DNA of 64,000 bases from Chengkuizengella marina. Lineage in GTDB: Bacteria; Bacillota; Bacilli; Paenibacillales; KCTC-33759. The notes under the pieces are model-generated. The model saw nothing but the letters and a program-made list of their open reading frames with translations. It had not been told where the DNA came from and did no database searches. The position numbers and the translations under genes are program-made. Of this stretch, positions 17,011 to 25,019 are shown in pieces; position 1 is the first letter of the stretch, and each line of letters starts with the position of its first letter. The stretch spans positions 1-64,000 of the forward strand of contig NZ_SIJB01000030.1 in assembly GCF_009910845.1 (NCBI RefSeq). The letters run 5' to 3'.

Positions 17011-17038
17011 TGAACCTTTTTCACGGAATAAACGACTA
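17011..17038 (+). promoter_or_regulatory. Putative ECF-type promoter of the sigma operon
   Basis: TGAACC (17011-17016), a 16-base spacer and CGACTA (17033-17038) match the ECF pattern (TGAAAC-N16/17-CGTC-like). This suggests autoregulation by the sigma factor encoded immediately after. The predicted transcription start falls on or next to the ATG at 17044. Confidence 0.55.
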
Positions 17039-17043
17039 AGTTT

Positions 17044-17646
17044 ATGAGTCATGAGATTGAAAGTAGGTGGTTGCATGGATTTTTACCAACCGGCGTTATA
17101 AATGAGGAAAAGCGCCGGAAACAGTTGGTGGCAAAAGTTTCTGAAGGAGATATGGATTCGTTTCAAACCCTTTACAAAGAATTTGTGCAGAAAGTAACAG
17201 GATATCTCAAGTTAAGACTGAATGATCCACATATAATTGAAGATATTTTACAGGAGGTTTTTCTAGCGGTTTGGAGAGGGGCTGACAAATATAATAAAAA
17301 ATCAACGGTATCTACTTGGATTATTAGTATCGCAAAACATAAACTAATGGATCGCTACAGAAGTAAATACAACAACGAAAAAAATACACGGCTGGAAAAC
17401 TTACAGAATTTTCCTAAATCTGAAGATTTTTCGAATCAAATATTAGATGAAATTTCCATTCAAAAAGCGCTGGAATCTTTAAAGTCTAATGAACAAGAAT
17501 TAACTTATTTGGTGTTTTACATGAAGATGTCCTACAAAGAAATATCAGAGCTTTTAAAAATACCAGAGGGAACTGTGAAAAGCAGAGTATACCAACTAAA
17601 GAAGCAGTTACGAAAGAGCTTAGAGAAAGGGGTGTTGAAGCAATGA
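17044..17646 (+). CDS. ECF-subfamily RNA polymerase sigma factor
   Basis: 200 residues. Sigma region 2 spans about 40-110 (DSFQTLYKEFVQKVTGYLKL, EDILQEVFLAVWRG, VSTWIISIAKHKLMDRYRS) and region 4 about 135-190 (MSYKEISELLKIPEGTVKSR helix-turn-helix). There is a 30-residue N-terminal extension. It should redirect RNA polymerase to ECF promoters, including its own. No Shine-Dalgarno is seen before ATG 17044, consistent with leaderless translation or a start further in. Its stop overlaps the anti-sigma ATG by 4 bases (ATGA), so the two are coupled. Confidence 0.92.
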   Translation: MSHEIESRWLHGFLPTGVINEEKRRKQLVAKVSEGDMDSFQTLYKEFVQKVTGYLKLRLNDPHIIEDILQEVFLAVWRGADKYNKKSTVSTWIISIAKHKLMDRYRSKYNNEKNTRLENLQNFPKSEDFSNQILDEISIQKALESLKSNEQELTYLVFYMKMSYKEISELLKIPEGTVKSRVYQLKKQLRKSLEKGVLKQ

Positions 17647-18050
17647 ATGACGTATGTGTTCAAATGCAAGAACTCATCCCATGGTTAATAAATAGAACAT
17701 TAAACAGCAGTGAAAGGGTGTCTGTTTATCAGCATGTTGCAACCTGCGGTCATTGTAGAAATGAACTTGTTTTTTTCATGGAATTGAATAAAAAAGTAGA
17801 GAAACTATCAGTTACAATGGAACTTAATAAGCAATTTACTGAAGATTTATTTACAAAAATAAAAACTCAAATCCATACAGACCAGTTTGAAGAATCAGAA
17901 GTTTCTAATTTAAAAGTCCAGTTGCAAAATAATAAAATATTGAATCCATTTGATGCAGTAAATCATATTTTTAAAACGTTAACAACAACTTACAAAGGTG
18001 AATTCTCCCAGTTAACTAAAAGTTTAGATCCAATTCTAAGAAATCATTAA
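17643..18050 (+). CDS. Zinc-finger anti-sigma factor without a membrane helix
   Basis: 135 residues. The N-terminus is a zf-HC2 anti-sigma domain: HVATCGHC at about 31-38 gives the H-x3-C-x2-C zinc ligands. Residues 60-135 are polar and helical, with no transmembrane segment, so this is a soluble anti-sigma of the RsrA type rather than a membrane sensor. It presumably sequesters the overlapping sigma factor and responds to a cytoplasmic signal (redox or metal). The ATGA overlap with the sigma gene supports 1:1 synthesis. Confidence 0.88.
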   Translation: MNDVCVQMQELIPWLINRTLNSSERVSVYQHVATCGHCRNELVFFMELNKKVEKLSVTMELNKQFTEDLFTKIKTQIHTDQFEESEVSNLKVQLQNNKILNPFDAVNHIFKTLTTTYKGEFSQLTKSLDPILRNH

Positions 18051-18094
18051 CATGTTTAGGGTCAGTTATAAAAAAATTAAAGGAGTGTTTTTCA

Positions 18095-18391
18095 ATGACG
18101 AATCATAAATACAATGAGCATGAAAATTATGCCTCAGTAAAGGAAATAGCTGAATTATTGGAGATAACTTCCAAAAAAGTACCTGAATTAATCACAAATT
18201 TACTAAATACTCTTTATTCTCAAAAATCAGCAAGTGATATGGGAAAAGCAGTAGGGACATTATATAAGGAATTAGTGGATTCAGGTATTCCGCAAGAGGT
18301 AGCTGTACAGATGGCCAAGGACTACATGTTTTCTCTTAAAGATGTAATGAAAAGTTTTAATGATACTCATTCTGAACAACAAGGAGAGTAA
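18095..18391 (+). CDS. Small helical protein of the sigma operon
   Basis: 98 residues, soluble and all-helical (VKEIAELLEITSKKVPELIT; AVGTLYKELVDSGIPQEVAV; AKDYMFSLKDVMKSF). AAAGGAGTG precedes the ATG, 44 bases behind the anti-sigma gene. Family not recognised. Its place in an ECF operon suggests a helper in signal sensing or a target of the sigma factor. Confidence 0.65.
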   Translation: MTNHKYNEHENYASVKEIAELLEITSKKVPELITNLLNTLYSQKSASDMGKAVGTLYKELVDSGIPQEVAVQMAKDYMFSLKDVMKSFNDTHSEQQGE

Positions 18392-18397
18392 ATATCA

Positions 18398-18640
18398 ATG
18401 AAATGGATAAGGAATACAGTTGGATATGTTCAAGTATTAATGAATTCTGTATTATTTTTAAATAAACTATCCTTTTTGTTTGTGAAGTTAAAAAGAAATA
18501 AAAGTAATGCTGTAAAGGTATTTGATGAACAGCTTAAACAAGATGAAGTCCCATTAGAAATAAGAGAAATACTTACAAAGTCATATGAACAAATGATACC
18601 TTTGGAGATTAAATTTTGGAAAAAATTTTTAAAAGGATAG
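18398..18640 (+). CDS. Small basic protein, last gene of the sigma operon
   Basis: 80 residues; begins only 6 bases after the previous stop with AAGGAGAG overlapping that gene's end, so it is co-translated with it. One moderately hydrophobic N-terminal stretch (VGYVQVLMNSVLFLNKLSFLF) could be membrane-associated; the rest is charged. Family not recognised. Confidence 0.6.
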   Translation: MKWIRNTVGYVQVLMNSVLFLNKLSFLFVKLKRNKSNAVKVFDEQLKQDEVPLEIREILTKSYEQMIPLEIKFWKKFLKG

Positions 18641-18713
18641 ATCGATCGAAGCTTCATTCTGTGGTAAGGAAATCTTAAAACATTTGGACATTCAAGTAAA
18701 GGAGGAATGAATT

Positions 18714-19400
18714 ATGAATTCTAACAGAAAAGCAGCCATAGCATTTGGAATATTATTAATCATAGGAATAGTTTTTGGTATATTATCATCGGTTCCAGCT
18801 TTAGAGCAATCGGATTACCTTATTAAATTATCATCAATCAAAATGCAAGTATTGATGGCTGCATTTTTTCAATTTACTATGGCCACTGTATATGTGTGGA
18901 TTGCGGTTTTATTATATCCAATAATTAAGAAATATAATGAAGGAATTGCCCTTGGGTATTTCGGATTTAGAATTATTGGAGCAGCATTTCTTTTTGTTGG
19001 AATAGTTTCACTTCTGCTACTATTATTCATAAGTGAACGTTTTGTAATAGAAGGTCAGCCAAATCCATCTTATTTCCAAACTATAGGAGAATTGCTTAGA
19101 GTAGGTAGGGATTGGATGAATCATATTGGAATGATACTACCTTGGAGTTTAGGTGGATTAATACTATATTTTAGCTCTTTTCGAATGAAACTTATTCCAA
19201 AATGGCTATCAGTCTGGGGTTTTATTGGCTCTATTTTTACTCTAATAGCAACATTTCTGTTGATGTTTAACTTAATTAAAATAGTAACACCAAGTTACTT
19301 TATAATGAATACACCATTAGCTATATTTGAGTTGGTTCTGGCTGTTTATCTGATAATTAAAGGCTTCAATCCAATAGTTAATGATTCAAATAATAAATGA
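18714..19400 (+). CDS. DUF4386-family membrane protein
   Basis: 228 residues with six hydrophobic helices: about 8-30, 46-70, 80-106, 134-155, 165-188 and 198-220. The pattern RKAAIAFGILLIIG at the N-terminus, GYFGFRIIGAAFL in the middle and LPKWLS-like IPKWLSVWGFIG matches DUF4386. Function unknown. AAAGGAGGAATG precedes the ATG. Only 73 bases after the sigma operon with no clear terminator between, so read-through from it is possible. Confidence 0.85.
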   Translation: MNSNRKAAIAFGILLIIGIVFGILSSVPALEQSDYLIKLSSIKMQVLMAAFFQFTMATVYVWIAVLLYPIIKKYNEGIALGYFGFRIIGAAFLFVGIVSLLLLLFISERFVIEGQPNPSYFQTIGELLRVGRDWMNHIGMILPWSLGGLILYFSSFRMKLIPKWLSVWGFIGSIFTLIATFLLMFNLIKIVTPSYFIMNTPLAIFELVLAVYLIIKGFNPIVNDSNNK

Positions 19401-19424
19401 GACAAAATATCTTAAACAACGAAA

Positions 19425-19490
19425 GCTTTATGGTACACTTCTAGGAGAAGTGTGCTTTTTACATTTTAGGGGCCATATTGTTGATTAACA
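19425..19490 (+). repeat. Nested-palindrome repeat, degenerate inner hairpin
   Basis: Inner hairpin GTACACTTCT/AGAAGTGTGC and outer 3' arm GGGGCCATATTGTTGATTAAC. It lies just before the gene remnant at 19507. Confidence 0.65.
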
Positions 19491-19506
19491 ACTGTTAGTT
19501 TTAAAA

Positions 19507-19750
19507 AAATGGAAAAGTAGTTTATGATGATTTTCAAATTGATCAAAAATTATTATTTGAAAGCCAGAGGTACAATTTTAAACAAGATATGTTTCAAGTA
19601 GATTTCTTAAATAAATATTTAATAGATATTGGATGGTATTCTGATTTCGATAAAAATGGCAAGTTTAAAATTGTGGTTATTAAAGAATATAACTGGGAAG
19701 ATCCATTGTATAAAAAAAGTTGTAAAAGTATTGAGGAATTAAAGCATTAA
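19507..19750 (+). pseudogene. C-terminal gene remnant, paralogue of 5535-5818
   Basis: Reads NGKVVYDDFQIDQKLL, then after a possible frame break near 19560 continues MFQVDFLNKYLIDIGWYSDF and KIVVIKEYNWEDPLYKKSCK to a stop at 19750. No start codon or N-terminus is present. It shares most residues with the remnant at 5535-5818. An immunity-type protein is a guess from context only. Confidence 0.55.
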
Positions 19751-19808
19751 AAATTATGAACAAAATCATATTATTCTAATTTTAAATTATGTAAGGGGCT
19801 TCTTATAC

Positions 19809-19916
19809 ATGACATTGTTTGAAGAATGTATTTTGGCTTTAGGAAATGAACAGAAGATAATGACAGGAGAAAAGTCCAAACAATGTTTTGAACAATTAGA
19901 AAATATAAAATTATAA
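19809..19916 (+). pseudogene. N-terminal stub, CDI-immunity-like
   Basis: 35 residues: MTLFEECILALGNEQKIMTG, then EKSKQCFEQLENIKL and TAA. The opening 'LFEEC..AL' followed by 'GEKS..' resembles the start of a Firmicutes contact-dependent-inhibition immunity family; the following three quarters are missing. Together with the neighbouring remnant this looks like a decayed immunity locus. Weak call. Confidence 0.35.
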
Positions 19917-20467
19917 AAATATAATACATCCATATTGTTATCAATTTAAATAAAAGAAGAAACATGATCATGGTAATATTAATGTCAGAAAATAAAAGAA
20001 CATAACATGAGTCATTATACTAAAAATTCATAGTAAAACCATCTTTTTTTAGAAATAATCATAAGCCCCATAAACGACCGTTTAGGGGCCTAGGGGGAAC
20101 CTTCAAATCATCTTGTAGCTTTTAACTTTTATCTCCAATCATTCAATAAACTCATTATCACCATTAATATCTTAGATTGTTTAAATTAGGTATATTATAC
20201 TAAAATAGTGTTTAACATCAAGAAATTGAAAAGCTTTTCAAAAAAAGAACGCTGCTAAATTGATTCTTTAATATTAGCATTTTTACTTGAAAAACCTAGT
20301 CAAATCGGTTCTGGTGCAAGAATCAATTGAAAGAGATATTGAATCTATATTGTATGTACTAATTTAATAAAAGCTTTTCATATAAATCCTAGATCGAATC
20401 ATGAGAGGGGATGGTACCAAACAATCTCAAATAAAATCAAAAATACGAATTTTCGGAGGAAAGAAAA
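19917..20467. other. Gene-free region upstream of the toxin gene
   Basis: A hairpin CCCCATAAACG/CGTTTAGGGG (about 20069-20091) and a palindrome GAAAAGCTTTTC (20229-20240) are the only ordered features. AAAAGCTTTTCAT recurs at 20371-20383, so a repeated regulator site upstream of the toxin gene is possible. Confidence 0.4.
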
Positions 20468-21517
20468 ATGAAAAATTATGGATTGAATATTACAAAAAAA
20501 AGAAAGCGCTTACTTGTTAATCTTTTTTTAACTTTTAGTTTGTTATTTACAATGGCAGCAGAATCGGGAGCTAGCAGTTACATTACAACGAAAGATTTTA
20601 TGCTGGACGACAACAGAGATATGATAGAAATGGGTGGATTTTCTACCCAAGCATCATTACTCCCACCACTGGAAGAGTTATTACCTTGGAATTCTTATGA
20701 TATTGGACTTCCTTCAAATACTAGAAATTATACGAATCAAGTAGAAGATGCAAATTTAATTGATTATATAGCAATAGATATATACAGTAGAGGGAATAGT
20801 ATGTCTTATGGTGAGTTTCTTGAACTTACTAACCCTTATTTAGATGATATGGAGTATATATTTGCTGATGGAGAGGGAGATACTTGGATATATACTTGGT
20901 CTAATAAATCCTGCGTTGGAGGTTGTCCCATTGAACATGAGATTCCAGATGATGTAGGTTTTCCGTTTGAAGATATTCCAACAAATCCTGACGGATTTTT
21001 GGCTCAAGCTCGGTATTATAGTGATACACAAGCAGCACAAGAATCAAAAGTTAAATTCGAAGGATATTGGGAATTAGTCGATGGACAAGCTCTACAGAGT
21101 AATAATGGTGGGAGAATCTCTCAAGCATACACTGTAACCTCTGGAGTAGATATTAGTGCAGCGTATTCACTAGCTGAAACTATTGGAACAAAAATATCAA
21201 CAGAATCTGGATTTCTTTTTGGAAAAGTATCTACCGAAATAAACAATGCTATAACTGAAACTTTTTCTTTTGCTAGAGGCATTAGCCAATATTCCTCAGC
21301 TACTACTACCTTTAATTTCGGGGATATAAATCCTAACGGAATACCCTATATTGGGGGTATATATCAATTAGTTGGTACGTATTCTGCTGTTCCTGGTCAA
21401 AGAATTAAGAATTTAATTAATAATTTAAACAGAGAATTTTATGCTAGACATAAATCTGAGATTTCAGTTCAAGATGTATTATATAGGCAAGTTCAAATTG
21501 ATTATATTGAACCCTAG
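20468..21517 (+). CDS. Secreted protein, putative aerolysin/ETX-MTX2-type pore-forming toxin
   Basis: 349 residues. Basic start and hydrophobic core (KKRKRLLVNLFLTFSLLFTM) form a signal peptide cleaved near residue 36. Residues about 45-190 are a mixed, aspartate- and tyrosine-rich region with two close cysteines (CVGGC). Residues about 205-290 are serine/threonine-rich alternating strands (YTVTSGVDISAAYSLAETIG, ISTESGFLFGKVSTEINNAI), the style of the membrane-inserting hairpin region of aerolysin-like beta-pore toxins. CGGAGG precedes the ATG. It converges with sphingomyelinase. The family call rests on pattern, not homology search. Confidence 0.5.
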   Translation: MKNYGLNITKKRKRLLVNLFLTFSLLFTMAAESGASSYITTKDFMLDDNRDMIEMGGFSTQASLLPPLEELLPWNSYDIGLPSNTRNYTNQVEDANLIDYIAIDIYSRGNSMSYGEFLELTNPYLDDMEYIFADGEGDTWIYTWSNKSCVGGCPIEHEIPDDVGFPFEDIPTNPDGFLAQARYYSDTQAAQESKVKFEGYWELVDGQALQSNNGGRISQAYTVTSGVDISAAYSLAETIGTKISTESGFLFGKVSTEINNAITETFSFARGISQYSSATTTFNFGDINPNGIPYIGGIYQLVGTYSAVPGQRIKNLINNLNREFYARHKSEISVQDVLYRQVQIDYIEP

Positions 21518-21552
21518 TCTTTAAGTTAAAATATATATTGCAGTTAAAACTA

Positions 21553-21578
21553 AAAGACCATCCTGCAGGATGGTCTTT
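21553..21578 (+). terminator. Perfect palindromic terminator
   Basis: A perfect 26-base palindrome: AAAGACCATCCTG continues into its own reverse complement, 36 bases after the toxin gene stop. T-runs lie on both sides. Confidence 0.85.
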
Positions 21579-21630
21579 CATTATTCAAAATAAGATTAAG
21601 TTAGATTCTTTTTTCTAATTCATAAAAACT

Positions 21631-21652
21631 TTCTGGCCATATGTTGAAGAAT
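21631..21652 (+). repeat. 3' fragment of the nested-palindrome repeat
   Basis: TTCTGGCCATATGTTGAAGA is the 3' outer arm only; the rest of the element is gone. Confidence 0.45.
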
Positions 21653-21723
21653 GATTATAATAATCTAATAATTTGAAATAAAAAAAATCAACGCACATTT
21701 TAAATTCTCATTTATATCTTATT

Positions 21724-21760
21724 AAAAAAAATGACTGCTACCTCCTAAAGAGCACAGTCA
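21724..21760 (-). terminator. Terminator of the sphingomyelinase gene
   Basis: On the minus strand TGACTG ... CAGTCA closes a hairpin followed by eight T, starting 16 bases after the gene's stop. Confidence 0.7.
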
Positions 21761-21775
21761 ATATTGTTTACTGTA

Positions 21776-22726
21776 TTATTCTGAATAACCAGCTACTGAA
21801 TAATGATCAGAATAGTCATTATAGGTATTAATTATCGCTTTCCAATCAGGTGATTTATCATTCATTATTTCATTTATCCAAAAGGAAGGTTGTGCGTGAT
21901 CTTTTTCAACAAAAATATAATCTAAGTAATGAGGATCTTTATCTGGGTGTTCTTTTGCTAAAATACTGTTTGTTTCTGGGTCCCATGTTGATGAATGCCC
22001 CCTATATTCAGGTGAAGTTACATTTAGTTTTTCAAGCATTGCAGCGTATTCTTCATCATTATTTTTATTCACATTAAAGTCTCCACCAATAAATACAATT
22101 TCATCATCTGGAATATTCTTTTGTATAACAAAATTTCTAAGCTCTTGAAATTGAGTGCTTCTTACAGATTCTTCCTCACCATTACCACATCCAGTATAAT
22201 TTGCTTGTGCATGTGTCCCAATAATGTGATAGTATGCATCGTTTTTCTGAATTTTAACATAAATAAAACCTTTATTAGAATAATAATCTATGCCACAACC
22301 ATTTTTATAAACGTATTGAATTTTTTCTATAATAGGCCATCTACTCATAATGGATACTCCACCATCCTCTGGAACGTAATTAGAATAATAACCTAACGTT
22401 TCATCCCAATCATTTTTACTTCGACCTAATACCGGAGTATGGAAAGGATACTCTTCTTTAAGTTTGGAAAGTAATGTTTCAGATGTTTGATTATCATATA
22501 ATTCGTTCAATATAACTGCATCATGACCTTTCATATATTCAGCCTCACCGATGAATTTTGCACGTTCTGTTTGTCCCCAGCTAGTAATGTATGTAGGCAT
22601 CAAAAAGACATTTTGCTGTACTAACTTAAAATCATTTGGATAATGATCACTGTCATTAGCTATTGAGTTATTGTTTGGAACTGACCAAATCATAATCACT
22701 ATTAAAATGAAAAAAACTTTATTCAC
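21776..22726 (-). CDS. sph: Sphingomyelinase C / beta-hemolysin-type phospholipase C
   Basis: 316 residues, secreted (signal peptide about 1-23). DNase I-like fold with the neutral sphingomyelinase signatures: metal-binding glutamate in LNELYDN (E75), EDGGVSIMSRWPI, GTHAQA (170-175), GGDFNVN (214-220), LDYIFV (268-273) and the catalytic SDHYSV (H308). The conserved disulfide pair is probably C144/C180, and the aromatic membrane-docking hairpin is represented by PSFW near 280. It hydrolyses sphingomyelin to ceramide and phosphocholine, lysing host membranes. About the usual length (B. cereus enzyme 333). GGAGGTTGTAAT precedes the ATG. Confidence 0.95.
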   Translation of the reverse strand: MNKVFFILIVIMIWSVPNNNSIANDSDHYPNDFKLVQQNVFLMPTYITSWGQTERAKFIGEAEYMKGHDAVILNELYDNQTSETLLSKLKEEYPFHTPVLGRSKNDWDETLGYYSNYVPEDGGVSIMSRWPIIEKIQYVYKNGCGIDYYSNKGFIYVKIQKNDAYYHIIGTHAQANYTGCGNGEEESVRSTQFQELRNFVIQKNIPDDEIVFIGGDFNVNKNNDEEYAAMLEKLNVTSPEYRGHSSTWDPETNSILAKEHPDKDPHYLDYIFVEKDHAQPSFWINEIMNDKSPDWKAIINTYNDYSDHYSVAGYSE

Positions 22727-23188
22727 ATTACAACCTCCTACAATATATGATATTTTATGTATTTAAACCAATACCATTGTATTCAAGTTGTAAATTCTTA
22801 ATGTATTATTTTAAAATTACATAATTAAAATAAAAGAAAATCGGAGTTTTCCTATCTTTCTGGACCCAAAGTATTTATCTATTGGTTGTAAGTTTTTGAG
22901 TGTTATGTAGGAATTAACTAGAAAAATAGAGACTTAATTACAATTACTTCCGACACACATATATTAAAGACTACCTTAAAGTTAGGTTTGTGTTCTTCAG
23001 AAGTATAGGATGGGACAGTCGAAAATCGTCAAAGTGTGGCTATGCTTGGGAAAAGCTTTGATTGGAAGTGGATTGATGTTCATACTTCTTTATAGTTATA
23101 GAGTATTGCTGGTTTTATACCAATATCAAATTCTACTTTATAGTAATAAAATTATAAAAGTAAATTCCCTTAAATTAAAGATTTCTTT
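22727..23188. other. Gene-free region
   Basis: Contains the sphingomyelinase promoter side and, at about 22965-23000, a remnant of the repeat tail (ACCTTAAAGTTAGGTTTGTG). An open frame starting at 23010 runs into the next repeat copy and is not credible as a gene. Confidence 0.4.
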
Positions 23189-23260
23189 TTTCAACAATGC
23201 GCTTTTCTCTAAGATAAAGTGCCTTTCTTTATGATTTTGGCAAGATTGTTGAAGAACGAA
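23189..23260 (+). repeat. Nested-palindrome repeat
   Basis: TTCAACAATGCGCTTTTCTC ... AAAGTGCCTTTCTTTATGATTTTGGCAAGATTGTTGAAGAACGAA; outer 3' arm is the full consensus. Confidence 0.8.
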
Positions 23261-23322
23261 ATTATGGTGCGATCTGAGCAATGAGATTCCCTTTTTACTA
23301 AGAGGTGATGTATATAATTAAG

Positions 23323-23363
23323 AAACCCAGCTAATCTTCTAGTGTAAAGTTAACTGGGTTTTT
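23323..23363 (+). terminator. Orphan Rho-independent terminator
   Basis: AAACCCAGCTAA pairs with TTAACTGGGTTT and five T follow. No intact gene precedes it, so it probably belongs to a lost gene or ends a small transcript. Confidence 0.65.
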
Positions 23364-23738
23364 AAAGTTGGATGGGTAAAATAACACATAAAATATACGC
23401 AAGTTATTGATCAAAGTGACAGGATGGTTTTTGATAAAGTTGTATTCAGTAAATTACAGCTTATGGTGCTAACTTTAATGAGCTAAGGATCTACTGTACG
23501 GTAAATTGTATCTTAGTTCTCATATGGAGAGTAAAATTATCTAATTTAAGTTTTTTTCTTAAGAATTTCTTTACGGTTTCTTATAAGAATGTTAAGGAAT
23601 GAGTATTACAATAAATTTATACTTAATAGATAGGAGGTGAAGCAAGAAAAATATTGTTTATTAGAAGTGACAGATGAGTAGTAATATTAAATTAAAAAAG
23701 CACATAAATACAACTAATTTACAGGAGGAATTTTAATT

Positions 23739-24464
23739 ATGAAAAAAATAATCGCCACAACAACACTTGCTTCTACAATTTTAATCGGTGGTCTAACAGG
23801 ATTTGCTTTCGCAAATGATAACAACGGCAGTATAACAGAATTAGCTTTAGTAAATGGTATCAACAGCAGTTCAGATCCAATAATAAATGAAATTCATTCT
23901 ATTATTGGGAGCGAAACATTGCATACAACTGAAAGTGTAGACAGTTTAGTTACCAGTGATGGTACCGTAGTATTAAAATATGATGGGAAAGGTGGAATAT
24001 TTGATACAGAAGGAAATGAAATAAGTAAGGAGGACTACTTCCGCATACTTGGAACACATCCCTTTAGCATTGGTCCAAAAGAAGGGGTAGGTGAGGACAC
24101 TCCTCAAGAGGTGATTTTACAAATGAATATAGCATTTTTTATTGTAGATTCGTCTGGAAAAACAACGGAAGAAATATCGGAAGAAATATCAGAAGCTCAG
24201 GATACGGTCGGCACATATAGAGAGGCTCGTAAATTAGGGATTAAAATAGGAGACAAACCAGTAGATCAGGTGATGAATGAGATAACTAATCTACGTCATG
24301 AAGGAATAACTGAAATAAATGATCCCTATTTTACTGCTAAGGAATACAATGAGACATTAAACTTAGCAAAAGAAAATGGGATTAAAACAGACGAAAAAAG
24401 ATTCCTCAAAATACAGCAAGAATTGGCAGAAAAACTAAATCTACACAGCTATAAGACACTTTAA
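23739..24464 (+). CDS. Secreted protein of unknown function
   Basis: 241 residues. Signal peptide MKKIIATTTLASTILIGGLT with a cleavage site at AFA-ND (about 26). The mature part has an alternating beta section (VTSDGTVVLKYDGKGGIFDT), then acidic helices with a short internal repeat EEISEEISEA, and a C-terminal block with two similar helical segments ending EARKLGIKIG and LAKENGIKTD. ACAGGAGG precedes the ATG. No family recognised. It lies in the block of four secreted proteins at 20-26 kb. Confidence 0.75.
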   Translation: MKKIIATTTLASTILIGGLTGFAFANDNNGSITELALVNGINSSSDPIINEIHSIIGSETLHTTESVDSLVTSDGTVVLKYDGKGGIFDTEGNEISKEDYFRILGTHPFSIGPKEGVGEDTPQEVILQMNIAFFIVDSSGKTTEEISEEISEAQDTVGTYREARKLGIKIGDKPVDQVMNEITNLRHEGITEINDPYFTAKEYNETLNLAKENGIKTDEKRFLKIQQELAEKLNLHSYKTL

Positions 24465-24562
24465 TGATCACCATTTTACGTGTATAATATTTAACAAAGT
24501 TGCACAGTAGTACATTGGTTATTTTTTTTCTCGGCAATACCTGCTAATAAAAGCTCAAGAGA

Positions 24563-24760
24563 TCTTCCACAATCTGGCGCGATTATGGAATAACATGAGT
24601 AGAAAATGATCCATCTTTTTATAAAAAACATGTAGTTAATATCCAATCTAGAATCCATTTTGATCAATCTTTCTTTCAAAATGGATTCTTTTTGTTTGCA
24701 ATAGAATATAGGTTTGCATAAGTTTTAGATCAAACTTTATTTTAAATCTACACCAACAAG
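24563..24760 (+). repeat. Composite repeat: palindrome 5' half plus second hairpin
   Basis: TTCCACAATCTGGCGCGATT is the 5' half of the common element. It is followed by a stretch with ATGATCCATCTTTTTATAAA and a second hairpin AGAATCCATTTTGA/TCAAAATGGATTCT with T-tail (24650-24693), then AATAGAATATAGG...GATCAAACTTTATTTTAAA. The same composite order is seen at 49649-49830, and its second half at 45592-45660. Confidence 0.75.
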
Positions 24761-25019
24761 AAATCTATCTGTCTTATTGGAATTTTTAGAATATGTTGCA
24801 GTCAGAGAGGTATATCATTTTTAATATTGCTATTTTTGATTCATAGATATTATGAAAAGAATTAAACTCAATATTTCTATTACAGAAATTTTATTAAATA
24901 AATACAAAGGAACATAATCACCATAATATAACAATAATTGAAATATATGATATGATATAGTAAAATATTGTCTATTAAAAGTTGATAGATATTATAAATC
25001 ATGAATATGGAGATGAAGA

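Noticed and set aside
23010..23234. 74-codon frame starting at ATG 23010
   Set aside because: No ribosome site, and its second half is the nested-palindrome repeat, so the open frame is accidental.
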